A stretch of DNA of 64,000 nt, taken from Methanolinea sp. Its GTDB lineage: Archaea; Halobacteriota; Methanomicrobia; Methanomicrobiales; Methanospirillaceae. Of the stretch, positions 15,893-24,670 are shown piece by piece. The DNA lies in the NCBI GenBank assembly GCA_018263335.1, contig JADFCY010000008.1, positions 1-64,000 on the forward strand. The letters are read 5' to 3'. Numbering within the stretch: the stretch's first letter is position 1; each line of letters opens with the position of its first letter. The position numbers and the translations under genes were made by a program. The notes beneath the pieces are model-generated. The model was not told the DNA's origin. It ran no database searches and saw only the letters and a program-made list of their open reading frames with translations.

Positions 15893-16783
15893 ATGCCATC
15901 CGCCAGTTCCAGGAGTGCCAGGACCCCCACGATCAGGGTCGGCGTGCATGTCTCCATCGCCGGATCGATCGCGCTCGCGGTGACCCGGGCTGCAGAGGCA
16001 GGCTGCAACACATTCCAGATATTCTCCCGGAACCCGAGGGGATGGGGATACCGGGACCTCTCTATTGAGGATACGGCACAATTCAGGGAAGCCCTTTCAA
16101 ATTCCGGCATCTCCCCGGTCTTTGACCACATGCCCTACCTCCCGAACCTTGCCACTCCAAGGGAGGAGATATACGAGAAGTCGTGCGCGGCCCTTACCGC
16201 AGAACTCCTCCGGTGCGGCACCCTCGGCATCCCATTCCTCGTCACGCATCTTGGGCATCACCTCGGCGAGGGCATCGGGGGAGGGAAGACCCGGGTCATC
16301 CGGGCCGTCAACCTCGCACTGGGAGCCGCACCAAACGGCGTCATGCTCCTCCTCGAGAATACCGCCGGCGAGAAGAACGGGGTGGGGAGCACCTTTGAGG
16401 ATATCAGGGAGGTGATGGACGGGATCGAATTCCCCGAACGAACAGGCGTCTGCTTCGACACCTGCCATGCCTACGGCGCGGGGTACGACCTCCGCACGCC
16501 TGAGGGACTCGGCGAGACCCTGGACCGGCTCGACGAGGTCATCGGGCATGCACACGTCCGCCTCATCCACCTCAACGATTCAAAGGGGGACCTGGGAAGC
16601 GGCCTCGACCGGCACGAGCACATCGGCCTTGGGTCAATCGGGGAGGAAGCCTTCGCTCACATGCTTCAATTGGACTTCTTCAGGAAAAGGCCGCTCATCT
16701 GCGAGACCCCCGTCGACGGACGGAGGGATGACAGGGGCAATATCAGGAAGGTTTGGGAACTGGCGGGAGCGGAAGGAGACTAA
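15893..16783 (+). CDS. nfo: Endonuclease IV (AP endonuclease)
   Basis: A TIM-barrel metal enzyme that cleaves DNA at abasic sites in base-excision repair. The 296 residues include VHVSIAGSIALAV, NTFQIFSRNPRGW, LLLENTAGEKNG, GVCFDTCHAYGAGYD and LIHLNDSKGDLGSGLDRHEHIGLG, which supply the zinc ligands (His, Glu, Asp). The length fits the family. It has no operon partner; a rho-independent-like hairpin lies about 135 bp downstream. Confidence 0.93.
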   Translation: MPSASSRSARTPTIRVGVHVSIAGSIALAVTRAAEAGCNTFQIFSRNPRGWGYRDLSIEDTAQFREALSNSGISPVFDHMPYLPNLATPREEIYEKSCAALTAELLRCGTLGIPFLVTHLGHHLGEGIGGGKTRVIRAVNLALGAAPNGVMLLLENTAGEKNGVGSTFEDIREVMDGIEFPERTGVCFDTCHAYGAGYDLRTPEGLGETLDRLDEVIGHAHVRLIHLNDSKGDLGSGLDRHEHIGLGSIGEEAFAHMLQLDFFRKRPLICETPVDGRRDDRGNIRKVWELAGAEGD

Positions 16784-16917
16784 AAAAACCCGCTGCCAGG
16801 TGGCGCATGCGGGTAACGACCGGGGGGAGGGGACGCCCTCTCTGCTCGAAGTTCCAGCGTCTTCCCGTGAGTCAGGGGAGTGGAGCCATCGCTCTGTTGG
16901 TGCTGCCTCTGCGAATG

Positions 16918-16940
16918 AAACCCCTATATCGGGGTTTTTT
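16918..16940 (+). terminator. Hairpin plus T-run downstream of nfo
   Basis: AAACCCC (16918-16924) pairs with GGGGTTT (16931-16937) around a 6-base loop and is followed by more T. It resembles an intrinsic terminator and lies in the otherwise empty 288-bp gap between nfo and the convergent DUF2997 gene. Confidence 0.6.
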
Positions 16941-17071
16941 CATGGCAGGAAGCGCGAGTGCTTCCCTTCAACTGGAAAAAATCTTCCCCGGGGCCCTTTT
17001 TTTGACCTTTTAAGGTGGTATCCCCCGCACTCCTGAACATACCTTCCTCCTTTCATATCGCACCATAAGGT

Positions 17072-17305
17072 TTATGGCCTCCTCAGGCCCGCCTTCTCGG
17101 GCAGGCAATCAGGGACCATCGCGCCCTCGGAAGAACAATAGAACTCCGGTGTATGCGTCCTTTCTACCAGGTCTCCGAGCTGTTCTTCAAGCGCTCTCGT
17201 GAGCTCCAGGCACTTCGTCCCGGTCGCTCCCTTCACCGAGACTGCCACCTGGCCGTCCCTGCCAATTACTATCTCAAGTTCCTGCATATCCATTGTGATC
17301 GTCAC
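17072..17305 (-). CDS. DUF2997 small protein
   Basis: A 77-residue protein with the DUF2997 pattern: a beta-strand VIGRDGQVAVSVKGATGTKCLELT followed by a helix EEQLGDLVERTHTPEF. Families DUF2997 and DUF1257 (Ycf35) often accompany Ycf46-type AAA proteins in cyanobacteria, and here both occur in one cluster. It is the last gene, 1 bp after the Hsp70-like gene. Function unknown; the Cys in the TKCLEL segment is a conserved feature of the family as I know it. Confidence 0.75.
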   Translation of the reverse strand: MTITMDMQELEIVIGRDGQVAVSVKGATGTKCLELTRALEEQLGDLVERTHTPEFYCSSEGAMVPDCLPEKAGLRRP

Positions 17306-17306
17306 C

Positions 17307-18899
17307 TCATACCAGCCGTACCACCGGGCAATCCTTCATCACCACGTGGCCGCTCCGGGTGTCACAGGCAGTGACAAGAAGCCTCTTGTTCTCGTCAAGC
17401 GAGAAAGAGATCTCGAACCGGGACTCGTCCCGCATTGCCGGCGGGTGTGCGGGGATGAAGAAGGGGGCGTTCTCGTTCATCCAGAAGGCCTCCCTCCTCT
17501 CCCGCTCTTCGTCTGGGAGATCCACGAGCCGCACCCCTCCCCCGGGGTCGCTCACAAGCTCCCGCTGTGCCGCCGCGTCTCCTCCTTTCGCCTTTCCCAT
17601 CTCGTATATGGGAACACCCATCTGGGCCTGGCCATCGTAGGTTGCGCGTATGAGGAGGCGGGCCACGGGGCGCTTGCTGGGGTACGGGTCTCCCTGCCTG
17701 ACGAGCGTCCGGAACTCGTGAGTCCCTGTCCGCGAGTTCCAGAACCGCAGGGCATAGTCGTGCTGTACATGGTCGTCAAGGTCGATCCCGGCTGCACATG
17801 CTGCCGCCCCCCGGGCGACCGTCACGAGGGGGTGGTCATAGCGTATCTTCTCCCTCCCGAACCGGTGCTCAAGCGCCTTTTTGATGGCCGGGACCTGGCT
17901 GCATCCTCCCACCATGACGACGCCAGCGAGGTCCTCTTCTGAAAATCCCCGCGCGTATGCCCCCTGGAGCGCCCTCTGAATTGTGGCGTTCAGGCGGGGA
18001 AAGACCCCTCTCTTCTCAAGCAGCCCCACAAACTCGTCCCTCGTGTAGGGTGTCGAGAATTCCCGTCCTTCCCCCGAAATATGCCGGACGGAGATCTCAG
18101 TCTCATTCTCGAAAGAGAGCATCTCCTTTGCGCGCTCGCAGGCAGAGAGGAGGGGGCGGGAGAGCGCCTTTCCTTCCGGTCCACCAAAGGCATGCCAAAA
18201 TCTCTCGCGGATATCCTCAAAGATCCACTGGTCGATGCGCATCCCGCCGAGATCCTCCCCCGCTTTTCCAAGCACCCTGCAACGGCGGCCCTGGCCGCAC
18301 TCCCCCTCCTCGAGGCGGACCACCGAGACATCGAGGGTCCCGCCCCCCATGTCAAAGAGCATGAACACCTCCCCGGGCCTGAGGGCAAGGCCCGATGCCA
18401 CCGCAGCGGCGGTCGCCTCGTCCACGACCCGCACCCTTCCAATCCCCGCGGAACCGGCAAGAGAGATCACCCAGTCCTGGTAATGCTCAAATGACTCGAC
18501 TGGCACCGGAAAGACCGCCTCGATCTCCCCGTCGCCCGCCTCTGCCGGGAGTGTTGAGAGGACTGCCCCGAGGAAATCGGCACCCGCTTCCATGTAACTC
18601 CTGCTCCCGCCCGGGAGCGGCACCCTGACAGGGCTCCGCGTGGAGATGTAGTGCTTCATCCAGCGGACCGTTGCGGGGGAGTCAAGCAGGCCAAGGTCGT
18701 TTACCTGCTGCCCTATCCACCTCGTCCCGCCCTCCCCGTAATGGATGAGTGAAGGGATCTGCGCCATGCCCCCCTGGTCGTCCCTGCATTGCCGGGACCA
18801 CCCGGGGATCGCGAGCACCCGGGCAGAGCCAAGGGTTTCGTCCCAGCAGGCAAGCACCGTGTTGGAAGTGCCAAAATCCACCGCAACCCTACACGGCAT
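17307..18899 (-). CDS. Hsp70-family protein
   Basis: A 530-residue DnaK relative, shorter than the usual 610-640. The ATPase domain has VAVDFGTSNTVLACW (phosphate 1), LFDMGGGTLDVSVVRLE (phosphate 2) and VVMVGGCSQVPAIKKALE (adenosine). The C-terminal ~150 residues form a shortened beta-type substrate domain without the helical lid. It is not canonical DnaK: no dnaJ or grpE is near, and it is embedded in a WD40/AAA/Ycf35 cluster. The start overlaps the WD40 gene end by 11 bp. It may be a dedicated chaperone or a nucleotide switch for that system. Confidence 0.85.
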   Translation of the reverse strand: MPCRVAVDFGTSNTVLACWDETLGSARVLAIPGWSRQCRDDQGGMAQIPSLIHYGEGGTRWIGQQVNDLGLLDSPATVRWMKHYISTRSPVRVPLPGGSRSYMEAGADFLGAVLSTLPAEAGDGEIEAVFPVPVESFEHYQDWVISLAGSAGIGRVRVVDEATAAAVASGLALRPGEVFMLFDMGGGTLDVSVVRLEEGECGQGRRCRVLGKAGEDLGGMRIDQWIFEDIRERFWHAFGGPEGKALSRPLLSACERAKEMLSFENETEISVRHISGEGREFSTPYTRDEFVGLLEKRGVFPRLNATIQRALQGAYARGFSEEDLAGVVMVGGCSQVPAIKKALEHRFGREKIRYDHPLVTVARGAAACAAGIDLDDHVQHDYALRFWNSRTGTHEFRTLVRQGDPYPSKRPVARLLIRATYDGQAQMGVPIYEMGKAKGGDAAAQRELVSDPGGGVRLVDLPDEERERREAFWMNENAPFFIPAHPPAMRDESRFEISFSLDENKRLLVTACDTRSGHVVMKDCPVVRLV

Positions 18900-21741
18900 G
18901 GTGACTCACCCCGTTCCGGGTCACCCCGCTGATTTCCGGCTCCTCGACGATCTCAATGTCGTACGGTCCGGCAGGCATCCCCGATCCGCCATACGCGATG
19001 CTGTGGCGGAACTTTCCTGCAAGGAGCCGCTCGAGGAACTTCCACTGCCCGGCCTGCCCTGGAGCGAGCTCCCGCGTGATGCAGGACTGGACATACGCGA
19101 TATCCGCAGGGGTGGTCTCGCACATCGGCCTGGTCCAGGGGATCCCAAAAGTTCTGAGTGACCCGTCCCTGCCCGCAGCCGCCATCATGTGCAGGGATGG
19201 GAGCAGGCAGATGCCATTTCGGGCGTCGGCGCTTGCCACGCGGGTGCGGATGAGTCTGCCCCCGGGGAGCGAGAAGAGGGAGAGTGTTCCGCCATCGACT
19301 GCGCATGCGAGGAGACTTCCGTCGGGGTGCACCGAGAGTGAACGGACTCTCCCCGCGTGGCCCGGGATCGTCTTGAGGGGTTCGCCGGAGGGCATGCTCC
19401 ACAGCCTGACGGTCCGGTCCCAGCTCCCGGTTGCAAGGACCCTCCCGTCCCCCGTGATCCCGAGGCACGAGACCACGTGCGAATGCCCTTTCATGCGGGC
19501 ATGCATCTGCCCTGACTCAAGGTCCCACGCGATTGCGGTCCGGTCATGGGACCCGCTCACCAGGAACGGGCCGGAAGGCGAGAACGCGAGCGAGGTGACC
19601 GGGCTCTCGTGTCCCACGAGCGAGGTGATCGGCTCTCCTGCGGGAAGTGACCAGAGCCGGACCGAGCCGTCCCATCCTCCGCTTGCAAGGAGAGTTCCGT
19701 CCCGGTTGATTGCAAGGGCACGGACCCCGCCCACGTGCCCGTCGAGGGTTGCGCGTAGCGAGCCTGTAACAAGGTCCCAGAGCGAGACCCTGCCATCATC
19801 ATCCCCGCACACGGCCATGGTTCCCGAAGGGGTGAGTGCGAGGGACTCGATCCTCCCGCAAAAGAGGTTGAGGGTATGCACCAGTTCTCGTGTCCCTGTC
19901 TCCCATACCGTGAGCACGCCGCCCTCGCACCCGCAGGCGATGAGTTCTCCTCCCGGGGTTGAGGCAAGGCAGTGGATCGGTGTGCCGGGCCCCCGCATGA
20001 TCGTCTGCAGCTCACCGGAAGAAAGCGCCCACAGTTTTGCAGTCCCATCCCACCCGGCACTTGTCACCCGCGTCCCCGCCCTGTCGACTTCGAGGAGCCG
20101 GACCATTCCATCGTGGGCCTTTTTCACCTGGACCCTCTCTTTTTCCGGGAGGGACCATGTGTGGAGGGAGCCGTCTCGGCACCCCGCAATGATGAAGTCT
20201 GCTTCAGGGTGGAGTGCAAGCGACGTGATCCCCTGCCCCGGGACTTCAAGGCGGTTCACCACTTCTCCCGAGATGAGCGAGACCAGGACGGCAGTGTGGT
20301 CATCTGTGGCAAGCGCAGCGAAATTGCCGCCCGGAACAGCGCACCATGCGATGAACCGGCGTGGAGTGGTCGGCACGAGGGTGCGGAGCGTGCCGTCCAA
20401 AGAATTCCAGGAACGGAATGTCCCCTTCTCGTCGATCCCTGCCAGGATCGCCCCGCCGCAGCAGAAGACGAGGCCCCGGATGGCATCCCCGGTCCCCGCG
20501 ATCTCGATGTACTGCCCTCCATTTCTCCATATTCCTGCAGTCCCATCCCTGCAGCCGGAAGCAATCATCTCACCGTGGGCTGCAACGGCCGTGACCGCTC
20601 CGCGATGGACACTCCTCCGCTGCTCGCCGCTGCAGTCCGGCCAGTTCCATGAGCAGACAGACCCGTCACTCCCTCCCGAGCACAGTGTCTCGCCCCCTGG
20701 AGCGAAGGCAACCGAGGTGACGGGTGCGCCATGAGCATGCAGCGTTCGGATGTGGGCGCCGCCCCCGATTTCCACGATCCTGATTGACCCGTCCCCTGCC
20801 CCGATTGCGAGGGCACGTCCATCGGGACTGCATGCGATCGCCGTGGCGCTTCCGCCCGCAGGTCTGCCGGAAGAGAGGAGTACACCTTTGGGGAGGGACC
20901 ACTGGCACAGGGTGCCGCCGCAGCTCAGGGTCGCAAGGTGCGCTCCATCAGGAGACAATACGGCGATATCGATCCTTCCGGCCGGACCCGTGAGTTCGCC
21001 TGAAGCAGGCTGCGGCGGGTCTGGATATTCCCACCTCTCCGGGGCCAGGGCGAGGAGATCCTTCCAGAGCAGGAGGTCCCCCTCCGGTGGCTTCCACCCG
21101 GACAGACGGAGGACCTGCACCGCCTCGACCACTCTCTCGATCGGTGCGAGGAAGAGGAGCGCATAGATCTCATCCCATTGACTCTCCCGCCGGCACCCTT
21201 CCAGGTGGGCTCCCCAGTCTTCAGGTGACCACCCTCCGGCCTCGGGACGGCGCGCGAGGGCACAACAGAGGCCGACCATCCCTCTCTCCCGGGCAGCAGC
21301 GAGCGCCCTGGCTCGCACATGGGGCAGAGCACCGGTGAGTGCCTCTGTCAGGAGCGGATGACTCTCGAGGGGGTCGAGCTCCTGCCATGCCTCTGCCTGC
21401 CCGGAGAGGAAATAAAAGAGCGCCTGCTTCTCCCTGCTGCGGGGGCGGTATCCCTGTTCCAGTGCGATGCGTGTGAGGCAGGGGTCCCCGTCCACGATTA
21501 CGCGGTCGCAGAGCGCGTCGATCGCCTCGTGCGAAACGAGGGAAGTGAGACACTCCCTGGCCAATCTCCTCACTTCAGGGTATGGTGATTCGGCCAGCGC
21601 ACGGCAGAGGGCATGGACGGCTCTTCGGTCTCCGCCCCTGGCAGCGGCTGCGAGCTGCATTGCCGCAGACGACCTCGCAAACCTCCCGAAAAGGGGTGCG
21701 CGGCATGAGATCCCCCCCAGCATCCGGGCCATTGAGGGCAT
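18889..21741 (-). CDS. HEAT-like/WD40 double beta-propeller protein
   Basis: A 950-residue protein. Residues 1-260 look helical and HEAT-like (EVRRLARECLTSLV, VRARALAAARERG). From about residue 270, some 14-15 WD40 repeats follow, each ending in motifs such as DGSVRLWSLP, DRTVRLWSMP or DGRVSLWDLV, enough for two seven-bladed propellers. About 110 residues after the last blade are unique. I start at ATG 21741, with GGTGA seven bases upstream; a start at 21780 would add 13 residues and overlap the AAA gene. It is likely the scaffold of the cluster. Confidence 0.85.
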   Translation of the reverse strand: MPSMARMLGGISCRAPLFGRFARSSAAMQLAAAARGGDRRAVHALCRALAESPYPEVRRLARECLTSLVSHEAIDALCDRVIVDGDPCLTRIALEQGYRPRSREKQALFYFLSGQAEAWQELDPLESHPLLTEALTGALPHVRARALAAARERGMVGLCCALARRPEAGGWSPEDWGAHLEGCRRESQWDEIYALLFLAPIERVVEAVQVLRLSGWKPPEGDLLLWKDLLALAPERWEYPDPPQPASGELTGPAGRIDIAVLSPDGAHLATLSCGGTLCQWSLPKGVLLSSGRPAGGSATAIACSPDGRALAIGAGDGSIRIVEIGGGAHIRTLHAHGAPVTSVAFAPGGETLCSGGSDGSVCSWNWPDCSGEQRRSVHRGAVTAVAAHGEMIASGCRDGTAGIWRNGGQYIEIAGTGDAIRGLVFCCGGAILAGIDEKGTFRSWNSLDGTLRTLVPTTPRRFIAWCAVPGGNFAALATDDHTAVLVSLISGEVVNRLEVPGQGITSLALHPEADFIIAGCRDGSLHTWSLPEKERVQVKKAHDGMVRLLEVDRAGTRVTSAGWDGTAKLWALSSGELQTIMRGPGTPIHCLASTPGGELIACGCEGGVLTVWETGTRELVHTLNLFCGRIESLALTPSGTMAVCGDDDGRVSLWDLVTGSLRATLDGHVGGVRALAINRDGTLLASGGWDGSVRLWSLPAGEPITSLVGHESPVTSLAFSPSGPFLVSGSHDRTAIAWDLESGQMHARMKGHSHVVSCLGITGDGRVLATGSWDRTVRLWSMPSGEPLKTIPGHAGRVRSLSVHPDGSLLACAVDGGTLSLFSLPGGRLIRTRVASADARNGICLLPSLHMMAAAGRDGSLRTFGIPWTRPMCETTPADIAYVQSCITRELAPGQAGQWKFLERLLAGKFRHSIAYGGSGMPAGPYDIEIVEEPEISGVTRNGVSHHAV

Positions 21742-21748
21742 GAATGAT

Positions 21749-23317
21749 TCACCGCTCGCCGGGAGAGAGAACCGGTTCAAGGCGTATCGAACCCCCCGGG
21801 ACTCCGGCAGGAGACGATGGCGGGGATGCCGAAAGGGCCCTGCCCTCGGTCAGCCACGCCCGGAGTCCGCCGATGATCTCCTTCTGGGAGATCGAGAGCG
21901 GCACCTGTGCACCCAGCGCGGCAAGGATGTCTCCGGTGCAAACCCGCCGCATCTCCTGGTTGAACGCATGGTACATGGCATCGATGACAGTCTGCTCGAT
22001 CTCGGCACCCACGTATCCCTCAGACGCCCTTGCAAGGTGATCCAGGTCGAAATCATCCGGAAGAAGCCCCCTCCTCCGCAGGTGGACCGAGAAGATCTCC
22101 CTGCGCTCCGCGACAGAGGGGAGGTCGAGGAAGAACACCTCGTCAAACCGACCCTTGCGGAGGAGCTCGGGGGGGAGTGCAGAGATGTCGTTTGCAGTGG
22201 CCACCACGAAACAGGGAGAGGTCTTGTCCTGCATCCAGGTGAGGATGCTCGCAAATACCCGCTGGCTGGTCCCCGAGTCCCCGTTTCCAAACGAGAAAGC
22301 CTTCTCCATCTCGTCGATCCAGAGGATGCAGGGAGAGATGGTCTCGGCGAGCGCAAGGGCGCGGCGCGTCCGCTCCTCCGACTCCCCCACATAACTCCCA
22401 AAGAGCGCTCCCACGTCGAGACGGAGCAGCGGGAGCCTCCACATCCCGGCAATCATCTTGGCCGTGAGGCTCTTTCCTGTCCCGGGAATTCCTATCAGCG
22501 CGATACCCTTGGGGGAAGGCAGTCCGTATTCCCTCGCCTCGCGTGAAAAGGCCCGCTCCCTGAGGCGGAGCCACTCCTTGAGCACCGCGAGGCCTCCCAC
22601 GTTCTCCGCGGTCTCTGTGGCGCTGTAGAACTCGAGTGCCTCGCTCTGGGAGAGGATGTCCTTCTTCTCCGAGACGACGGCGTCGATGTCGCGGTCATCG
22701 AGCCGCCCGTGACGGACGATCGCCTTCGCAAACGACCTGCATGCCTGGTTGAGCGTCATCCCGAGCGCGGCCTGTATCAACTTCTCGCGACCGAGGGGAG
22801 TGAGCGAATCGCCGACCCCGCTCCCCCTCAGCAGCCGGTCGAGCTCCTGCTCAAGCTCCCTTGCAGACGGCGGCGGCACGTGGAGCACCACTGCATCGTC
22901 GCGTATCTCGTCAGGCACCCTCAAGGAAGGGGTGACCACCACCATCGTCCTCCGGGTAAACCGCAACTTCTGGGCAAGGTTCCGGAGCCTTCGTTTTACA
23001 CCGGGATTTCCCCAGAACTCGTGGAAGTCCTTGAGTACGATGACGGCCGCCTCGTCGGTCTTCTCGATCTCTTCAAGGGCAACGAGCGGGTCTCTCGCAG
23101 GAGATCCCCTGCCTGCCCCACATCCTGGCCCCGAGAACCCTTCTGCAATGTCCCAGGCCAAAAAAGGTCTTTTGGGAGAGAAACGGCTGCATACCTCCTG
23201 CAGCATGCGCATCGCCCTCTCCTCCTCCGGGGTATGCAGGATGAGGAGCGTGATGCGTGCACGGAGGCAGAGGTCTATCTGGAATGGGATATCCTGCTCT
23301 CCGCCGAGGGGACTCAT
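21749..23317 (-). CDS. Ycf46-like AAA ATPase
   Basis: A 522-residue AAA protein. The N-terminal domain (TPEEERAMRMLQEV, FLAWDIAEGF) is characteristic of Ycf46, a plastid and cyanobacterial family. The AAA module has Walker A GIPGTGKS (276-283), Walker B ILWIDEMEKA (331-340), sensor 1 ATAND (373-377) and arginine finger region LLRKGRFDE. No protease motif. I start at ATG 23317, overlapping the DUF1257 stop by ATGA; a longer reading frame upstream is low-complexity and lies in the DUF1257 gene. Probably a protein-remodelling motor. Confidence 0.87.
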   Translation of the reverse strand: MSPLGGEQDIPFQIDLCLRARITLLILHTPEEERAMRMLQEVCSRFSPKRPFLAWDIAEGFSGPGCGAGRGSPARDPLVALEEIEKTDEAAVIVLKDFHEFWGNPGVKRRLRNLAQKLRFTRRTMVVVTPSLRVPDEIRDDAVVLHVPPPSARELEQELDRLLRGSGVGDSLTPLGREKLIQAALGMTLNQACRSFAKAIVRHGRLDDRDIDAVVSEKKDILSQSEALEFYSATETAENVGGLAVLKEWLRLRERAFSREAREYGLPSPKGIALIGIPGTGKSLTAKMIAGMWRLPLLRLDVGALFGSYVGESEERTRRALALAETISPCILWIDEMEKAFSFGNGDSGTSQRVFASILTWMQDKTSPCFVVATANDISALPPELLRKGRFDEVFFLDLPSVAERREIFSVHLRRRGLLPDDFDLDHLARASEGYVGAEIEQTVIDAMYHAFNQEMRRVCTGDILAALGAQVPLSISQKEIIGGLRAWLTEGRALSASPPSSPAGVPGGSIRLEPVLSPGER

Positions 23318-23709
23318 GCCCACCTCCTGACCACGATGCGGATACTGCCGTCCTCCTGCTTCACCTCTTCGACCATGGTGTAGCCCTCCCTCACGGCCTG
23401 TTCGTGCACCATCCTCCTTGCGTATTCCTGCTGGAGGCGTGGATAGTCCCTGCGCAATCTCTCGAGGACTTTCCTGTCCGCGCCCTTCACCCCCCACGAG
23501 TCTGCAAGGAGGTCGTAGCACCCGTCGGCGTTCTGGACAAACCCTACGCCGAACCCATCCCTTCCTGCAACCGCGAGGTCGACCTGCTGCACGCCGTGGT
23601 ATCCCCTGACGTATCCCCCGCACTCGACCTGGTAGCCCATCTCCTCAAGGCACTGTGCAAGGACTGATGAGTCCCTGAAGGCCGTCTTCACCCGGGAAAA
23701 ATGCGACAT
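23314..23709 (-). CDS. DUF1257 protein (Ycf35-like)
   Basis: A 131-residue protein starting MSHFSRVKTAFRD, the recognised opening of the DUF1257/Ycf35 family, with QVDLAVAGRDGFGVGF and a C-terminal strand GSIRIVVRRW. Ycf35 is encoded in some algal plastids and in cyanobacteria; its biochemical role is not established. It is coupled to the AAA gene through ATGA and follows the radical SAM gene by 3 bp. Confidence 0.82.
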   Translation of the reverse strand: MSHFSRVKTAFRDSSVLAQCLEEMGYQVECGGYVRGYHGVQQVDLAVAGRDGFGVGFVQNADGCYDLLADSWGVKGADRKVLERLRRDYPRLQQEYARRMVHEQAVREGYTMVEEVKQEDGSIRIVVRRWA

Positions 23710-23712
23710 GGG

Positions 23713-24297
23713 TCAGGCACACCTCCGCCCGCAGGAGAGAATGATCCTCTCCGGGAACCCGGTGGTGGTCACTTCGCCCCCGCGTCCGATGGTAAACTCG
23801 ACACCGGTCCCCTCCTCTCCTCTTCCATGACCAGGCGCGATCCTACCCGAGAGCGGGATCATCTCCTGGTTTGCGGAGGCGCAGAGCGAGGACTGGGTGC
23901 GGCATTCACGGACGAAGGGCCCTGCGACGAGGAGGTCGGTCTCCTCAAGAAGCGCCTTCCAGTCCTTTCTGCGGCTTGACAGGAGTGTCTCTGCCGGGTA
24001 CCCGCTGAACGTGACAACTGACCCCCCCGACTCGCGGATCATCCTCCCGAGAGCGGCAAGGGGGGCTGCCTGGCAGAACGGCTCACCGCCAGAGAACGTC
24101 ACTCCCGCTATCCCGGGGACGGCGAGGATGCGTGCTGCCAGGTCATCCTCAGTGACGAGCCACTTTTTCGCAAATGACCACAGGTCCCGGTTGAAGCAGC
24201 CCTGGCACCTGAGGGGGCAGCCCTGGACCCATACTACCGCCCGGAGGCCGGGGCCGTTCACCCCTGACCGCTCGAGAAACCCTGCACAATTGATCAT
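23713..24297 (-). CDS. NrdG-like radical SAM protein of the Ycf35/Ycf46 cluster
   Basis: A 194-residue radical SAM protein with QGCPLRCQGCFNRDLW (CxxxCxxC cluster) and VTFSGGEPFCQAAPL (GGEP motif), resembling activating enzymes such as NrdG. No anaerobic ribonucleotide reductase gene is adjacent, so its target is likely another protein or substrate of the cluster. I start at ATG 24297, with GGGGTG upstream; the reading frame extends to 24462 without homology. First gene of the six-gene cluster. Confidence 0.82.
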   Translation of the reverse strand: MINCAGFLERSGVNGPGLRAVVWVQGCPLRCQGCFNRDLWSFAKKWLVTEDDLAARILAVPGIAGVTFSGGEPFCQAAPLAALGRMIRESGGSVVTFSGYPAETLLSSRRKDWKALLEETDLLVAGPFVRECRTQSSLCASANQEMIPLSGRIAPGHGRGEEGTGVEFTIGRGGEVTTTGFPERIILSCGRRCA

Positions 24298-24670
24298 GTG
24301 GCCTGCACCCCGCATGAGCCGGGATGGGTACTCCATTCCCGCAGTATTGCCTCCCCCTGAATCATGAAAAGAGAGGTTTCCTGCCAGCATGGTATAAGTC
24401 CTTCTCTCTGCGGCCGTATTTCTCCAAAAAAGTATTACGAAGGTATTACTTAGGTATTGCAAAAACAGTGATCCCCCGTACCCCTCGCGCGGGCAAGATC
24501 AGGCGTAAAAAGAGGATTGAGGGCATAATATTTTCTCAATCAGAATTTGAGATTCGCTCCTTGGTATTCTATAAGAGTGATCAAGCCCTCCACTTTCTCT
24601 CATTTTCATTTCTTAAGGCATACCAAAGCGCCGCATGATATTATGAACGCTCTCTGCAAATGAGTATACA
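24298..24670. other. Divergent intergenic region, radical SAM cluster / endA
   Basis: A gap of 373 bp. It holds the GTATTRC iterons, an inverted repeat GATTGAG (24515-24521)/CTCAATC (24535-24541), and a plus-strand box A candidate TTCTATAAG near 24567-24575 for endA. I find no small gene. Confidence 0.5.
24432..24460. promoter_or_regulatory. Three iteron-like direct repeats
   Basis: GTATTAC, GTATTAC and GTATTGC occur at 24432, 24443 and 24454, exactly 11 bp apart, so they lie on one face of the helix. They sit about 135 bp upstream of the radical SAM start and 210 bp upstream of endA, in an AT-rich gap. A minus-strand TATA-like CTTATACC lies between them and the radical SAM gene. This looks like an operator for the cluster. 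Confidence 0.6.

Noticed and set aside
18956-20734. A 592-codon frame antisense to the WD40 gene
   Set aside because: It mirrors the WD40 repeats and is rich in Ser/Pro/Arg, as expected of a GC-rich shadow.
23318-23623. N-terminal extension of the AAA protein
   Set aside because: Upstream frame is Arg/Gly-rich, lies inside the DUF1257 gene and precedes an ATGA-coupled start at 23317.
23713-24297. True NrdG of anaerobic ribonucleotide reductase
   Set aside because: No nrdD is adjacent, and the gene is coupled to Ycf35/Ycf46-type genes, so a direct NrdG label would overstate the evidence.
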